Shown here piece by piece: positions 61,791 to 64,000 of a DNA stretch of 64,000 nt. Where the stretch lies: contig NZ_LMLZ01000021.1 in the NCBI RefSeq assembly GCF_001422735.1, positions 262,447-326,446 of the forward strand. The letters run 5' to 3'. The notes under the pieces are model-generated. The model worked only from the letters and a program-made list of their open reading frames with translations. It did no database searches and was not told the DNA's origin. Position 1 is the stretch's first letter; each line of letters opens with the position of its first letter. This DNA comes from Acidovorax sp. Leaf78. Its GTDB lineage: Bacteria; Pseudomonadota; Gammaproteobacteria; Burkholderiales; Burkholderiaceae_C. Both the position numbers and the translations under genes were made by a program.

Positions 61791-62042
61791 ATGCCCGCCC
61801 CCACACCCGCCCCTCGCACAGCCCCCACTAGCAAGGCCGACAAGGAAGTGCTGTTCAAGGGCGTGACCTGCGCCCTGATCGGCCTGGTGATCCTGCTGGC
61901 GCCCTACGTGGCCCGCGCCACCAGCGTGCGGGAGCTGATGTCTCAGGCTTCGCTGGTAGGCTGGTTCGCCCTGGTGCTGGGGCTGGCTTTCATCGCGCAG
62001 TACGGCATTCGCCGGGCCAAGGCCCGCCGCCACCTTCCGTGA
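61791..62042 (+). CDS. Small two-TM membrane protein
   Basis: The 83-residue protein has a Pro/Ala-rich N-terminus, two hydrophobic segments (GVTCALIGLVILLAPYVA and LVGWFALVLGLAFIAQYGI) and a basic tail (RRAKARRHLP), typical of short membrane proteins of unknown role. Its stop overlaps the GTG start of the next gene (GTGA at 62039-62042), so the two are translationally coupled. Confidence 0.78.
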   Translation: MPAPTPAPRTAPTSKADKEVLFKGVTCALIGLVILLAPYVARATSVRELMSQASLVGWFALVLGLAFIAQYGIRRAKARRHLP

Positions 62043-62278
62043 CACCAGCCACCGGCCCGACCGCCGCCCTGCCCGCCCGCGCGGTGGACGGTGCCTCTGC
62101 CCAGGCCATGTTCCAGGCGCTGCGCGAGCTGGCGCAGGCTGCCGGCATCACCCTGCGCAACCCGCCGCCGGAGCCGACAACCTGCTGCGGCCGGGGCTGC
62201 AACGGGTGTGTGTGGGAGGGGTTTCTGGACGCCGCCGAGTACTGGCGGCAGGAAGCACTGCTGCAGTTGCGGGGCTGA
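62039..62278 (+). CDS. Oxidoreductase-like (PF09791-type) small protein
   Basis: The 79-residue protein contains the compact Cys motif of this family: PPEPTTCCGRGCNGCVWEGF, followed by LDAAEYWRQEALLQL. In larger proteins the motif is found at the N-terminus of oxidoreductases, where it may bind metal. Here it is a stand-alone domain with an Ala-rich leader. The start is the GTG that overlaps the previous stop. An ATG at 62108 gives a shorter alternative. Confidence 0.78.
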   Translation: MTPATGPTAALPARAVDGASAQAMFQALRELAQAAGITLRNPPPEPTTCCGRGCNGCVWEGFLDAAEYWRQEALLQLRG

Positions 62279-62283
62279 TAAAG

Positions 62284-62340
62284 ATGTTTTCAGCCCCTAC
62301 CGCTTGATGGACGGGCGCTAGCAGCTATCAAATTAATAGC
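62284..62340 (-). repeat. Comamonadaceae GATAGCT-type intergenic repeat, copy 6
   Basis: Read on the minus strand: TTTGATAGCTGCTAGCGC, spacer, CAAGCGGTAGGGGC. It has the opposite orientation to the other copies and lies between the convergent genes at 62039 and 62408. Confidence 0.8.
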
Positions 62341-62407
62341 AAACTGCGGCGATACCGACTCCAAGGGAGCGCGGTGATGCAGGCCGGCGCAGCGGCAGCG
62401 CAGGCGC

Positions 62408-63934
62408 TCAGCCCAGTTCCTTGACCGCCATGTACTGCTCGCGCCAGGCTTCGAACGGCAGCGTGTCACCGGCTTCGATCGCCTTTTGCGCGGCCACCGA
62501 CTCGTCGGCCAAGGCCAGGTAGCGCGCCTGCTGCTCGGCCGTCCAGGGCAGGCTGAGCAGTGCGTCGCGGGCCGCGGCGGATTGGGCCAGGGCAAAGCTT
62601 TCAAAGCTGTCGTGGTGCACCGAGCGCATCGCATCGAGCACGCGGGCCGACGGCGTGTCGCCAGGGGCCGCCATCAAGGCCAGAGCATCCTGCAGCGCCG
62701 CGCTGTAGTCGCTGGTGCCGTGGGTGGCATCAAGCGCTGCGGCCAACGGCACGCATTCGCGCAGCACCTCGGCGCCCCAGTCGGCCAGGGCGACGTTCTG
62801 GCCATTGCGCGCCAGTTGCAGGCCCGGCTCGCGGCCGCGCTCGGCCGTGAGGTGCTGGTTGTGCTTGAGCTCGGCGATCTCGGCCGGCGTGTCGGGGGGG
62901 CTGTCGGACAGCAGGCAGTGCAGCAAAAACACGTCCAGCAGGCGCATGGTGGGCGCCGTGATGCCCACGGGCACGAACGGGTCCAGGTCCATCAACCGCA
63001 CTTCGACGTATTCGACACCGCGCTCGCGCAGCGCATGCAACGGGCGCTCGCCGGTGCGCACGGTGCGCTTGGGGCGGATGGTGCCGTAGAACTCGTTTTC
63101 GATCTGCAGCAGGCTGGTGCCCAGCTGGTTGTAGTCGCCACCGGGGTTTTTCACGCCCAGGCTTTCGTAGGCAGGGTAAGGCTTGGTCAGCGCTTCGTGC
63201 AGCGAGTTGGCGTAGCCCTTGAGGCCGTTGTAGCTCACGGCCAGCGTGGCCTGGGCGTCGCTCTGGTAGCCCAGGCGGCCCATGCGCAGCGACGTGGCGT
63301 GCGGCAGGTACAGCGCCTTGCCGCCGGGCAGTTGCTGCAAGCCGTGTTCGCGCCCCGCCACAAAACAGGGGCACAGCGCGGGCGATGCGCCAAACAAATA
63401 CAGCAGCACGAACGCGTGGCGGCGGAAGTTGCGGATGAGCGAGAAGTATTGCTCGCTGTCCACGCCCGGCAGCGACCAGTTGTAGTGGATGCCCGAGATG
63501 GTCTGCATGCGCCGGCCGTACCGGTGCCCCAGGCCCATGCGGTAGATGCTCTTGGCCCGGCCCACGTTGGAGCTGCCGTAGCGGCCGATGGGGATCGTCT
63601 CGTCAGTGGGCAGCCCGCAGGGCATGCTGGAGGCCCAGAGCAGCTCGCCGCCGCTGTCCTTCAAGGTGTGGTGCACGAACTGGTGCACCTCGGTCAGCTC
63701 GTTCAGGCACTCGTCCACGCCCTTGCGGGCGCCGGTGATGAGCTCCAGCTGCGACTCGCTGTAGTCGGTGGTGATGAGGGGGTGCGTGAGCGCGGAGCCC
63801 AGCGCCACCGGGTGCGGCGTCAGGGCCAAGCCCCCCGCTGGCAGCGCGCGCAAACCTTCCTTCTCGATGCCGCGGCGAATCCCTCCCAGGGCGTCCGCGG
63901 GGTAGGCGGCCAGTCTCTCGTGCAATTTGCTCAT
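62408..63934 (-). CDS. gshA: Glutamate-cysteine ligase
   Basis: The 508-residue enzyme is of the gamma-proteobacterial type and catalyses the first, ATP-dependent step of glutathione synthesis in the cytoplasm. Conserved stretches include GIRRGIEKEGLRALP, TDYSESQLELITGA, GRYGSSNVGRAKSIYRMGLG, MQTISGIHYNWSLP and VEYVEVRLMDLDPF. The ATG at 63934 (MSKLHERL) is preferred to a TTG at 63952. gshB is not in this window. Confidence 0.95.
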   Translation of the reverse strand: MSKLHERLAAYPADALGGIRRGIEKEGLRALPAGGLALTPHPVALGSALTHPLITTDYSESQLELITGARKGVDECLNELTEVHQFVHHTLKDSGGELLWASSMPCGLPTDETIPIGRYGSSNVGRAKSIYRMGLGHRYGRRMQTISGIHYNWSLPGVDSEQYFSLIRNFRRHAFVLLYLFGASPALCPCFVAGREHGLQQLPGGKALYLPHATSLRMGRLGYQSDAQATLAVSYNGLKGYANSLHEALTKPYPAYESLGVKNPGGDYNQLGTSLLQIENEFYGTIRPKRTVRTGERPLHALRERGVEYVEVRLMDLDPFVPVGITAPTMRLLDVFLLHCLLSDSPPDTPAEIAELKHNQHLTAERGREPGLQLARNGQNVALADWGAEVLRECVPLAAALDATHGTSDYSAALQDALALMAAPGDTPSARVLDAMRSVHHDSFESFALAQSAAARDALLSLPWTAEQQARYLALADESVAAQKAIEAGDTLPFEAWREQYMAVKELG

Positions 63935-64000
63935 ATGTTTATACCGATCCAACTTCTGTCGGCCCGGAACTTAGCACGGAGCAGGCTGGCGTGCCCGGAC

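Overview
The window is high-GC DNA from a betaproteobacterium of the order Burkholderiales, most likely family Comamonadaceae (Acidovorax or a close relative). The evidence is the gene families (Bug-type tripartite tricarboxylate receptors, DUF1800/DUF1501 pairs, a gamma-proteobacterial-type gshA, PXXY-rich exported proteins) and several copies of an intergenic repeat with the core GATAGCT...GCGCTT...GCGGTAG, which I know from Comamonadaceae chromosomes. It reads as ordinary chromosome. I see no tRNA or rRNA gene, no CRISPR array, no complete insertion sequence and no prophage. Genes are packed on both strands, mostly as single genes or short operons.

Layout. 1-5.9 kb: a homodimeric 2-oxoacid dehydrogenase E1 divergent from an Lrp-type regulator (MdeB/MdeR-like), then an AraC regulator divergent from an MFS exporter. 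5.9-10.3 kb: a minus-strand run with a DUF3014 protein, a carboxylesterase, a DOPA-dioxygenase-like enzyme, arfB, aroQ and a His/Pro/Tyr-rich exported protein. 10.5-13.6 kb: glnS, possibly leaderless, then two hypothetical genes, the first of lower GC. 13.6-19.7 kb: an M14 peptidase divergent from a secreted trypsin-like protease that overlaps an FHA-domain membrane protein; a GIY-YIG protein; a nucleotidyltransferase-HEPN pair with two operator-like repeats; DUF2322 and SRPBCC proteins. 19.8-27 kb: a cyclohexadienyl-dehydratase-like periplasmic protein, a PLD-family cardiolipin synthase divergent from an M23 peptidase, rluE, a DHFR-like reductase, an AsnC regulator, a small hydrolase and a DUF2242 lipoprotein. 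27.5-35.7 kb: a nuclease, an MFS exporter, the Tat-exported DUF1800/DUF1501 pair, a DHH phosphoesterase, a TerB-like protein, an ankyrin protein and truC.

35.7-49.4 kb: flavodoxin-like reductase, MgtC, EamA transporter, DUF924, then a 2-hydroxyacid/glyoxylate-type cluster. In that cluster an FCD-family GntR regulator and a 1,014-residue FAD/Fe-S dehydrogenase diverge from a serine-glyoxylate-type aminotransferase, a Bug receptor and a hydratase, with GCATGC-centred palindromes between them. Next comes an orphan low-GC gene flanked by an imperfect 87-bp duplication of the start of a NhaR-like lysR gene. 49.4-64 kb: an aspartoacylase-family enzyme, a 1,084-residue protein of unknown function, an OmpA-family protein, soxR divergent from a Rid-family gene with a recognisable SoxR operator, a PAS-GGDEF-EAL protein, a second Bug receptor, ylqF, two small genes and gshA.

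The items most worth following up are the duplication-flanked orphan gene, the SoxR-controlled Rid protein that lacks the catalytic Arg, the winged-helix MNT/HEPN module with helically phased operators, the GCATGC operator of the glyoxylate cluster, and the large unknown protein at 50.8-54.1 kb.
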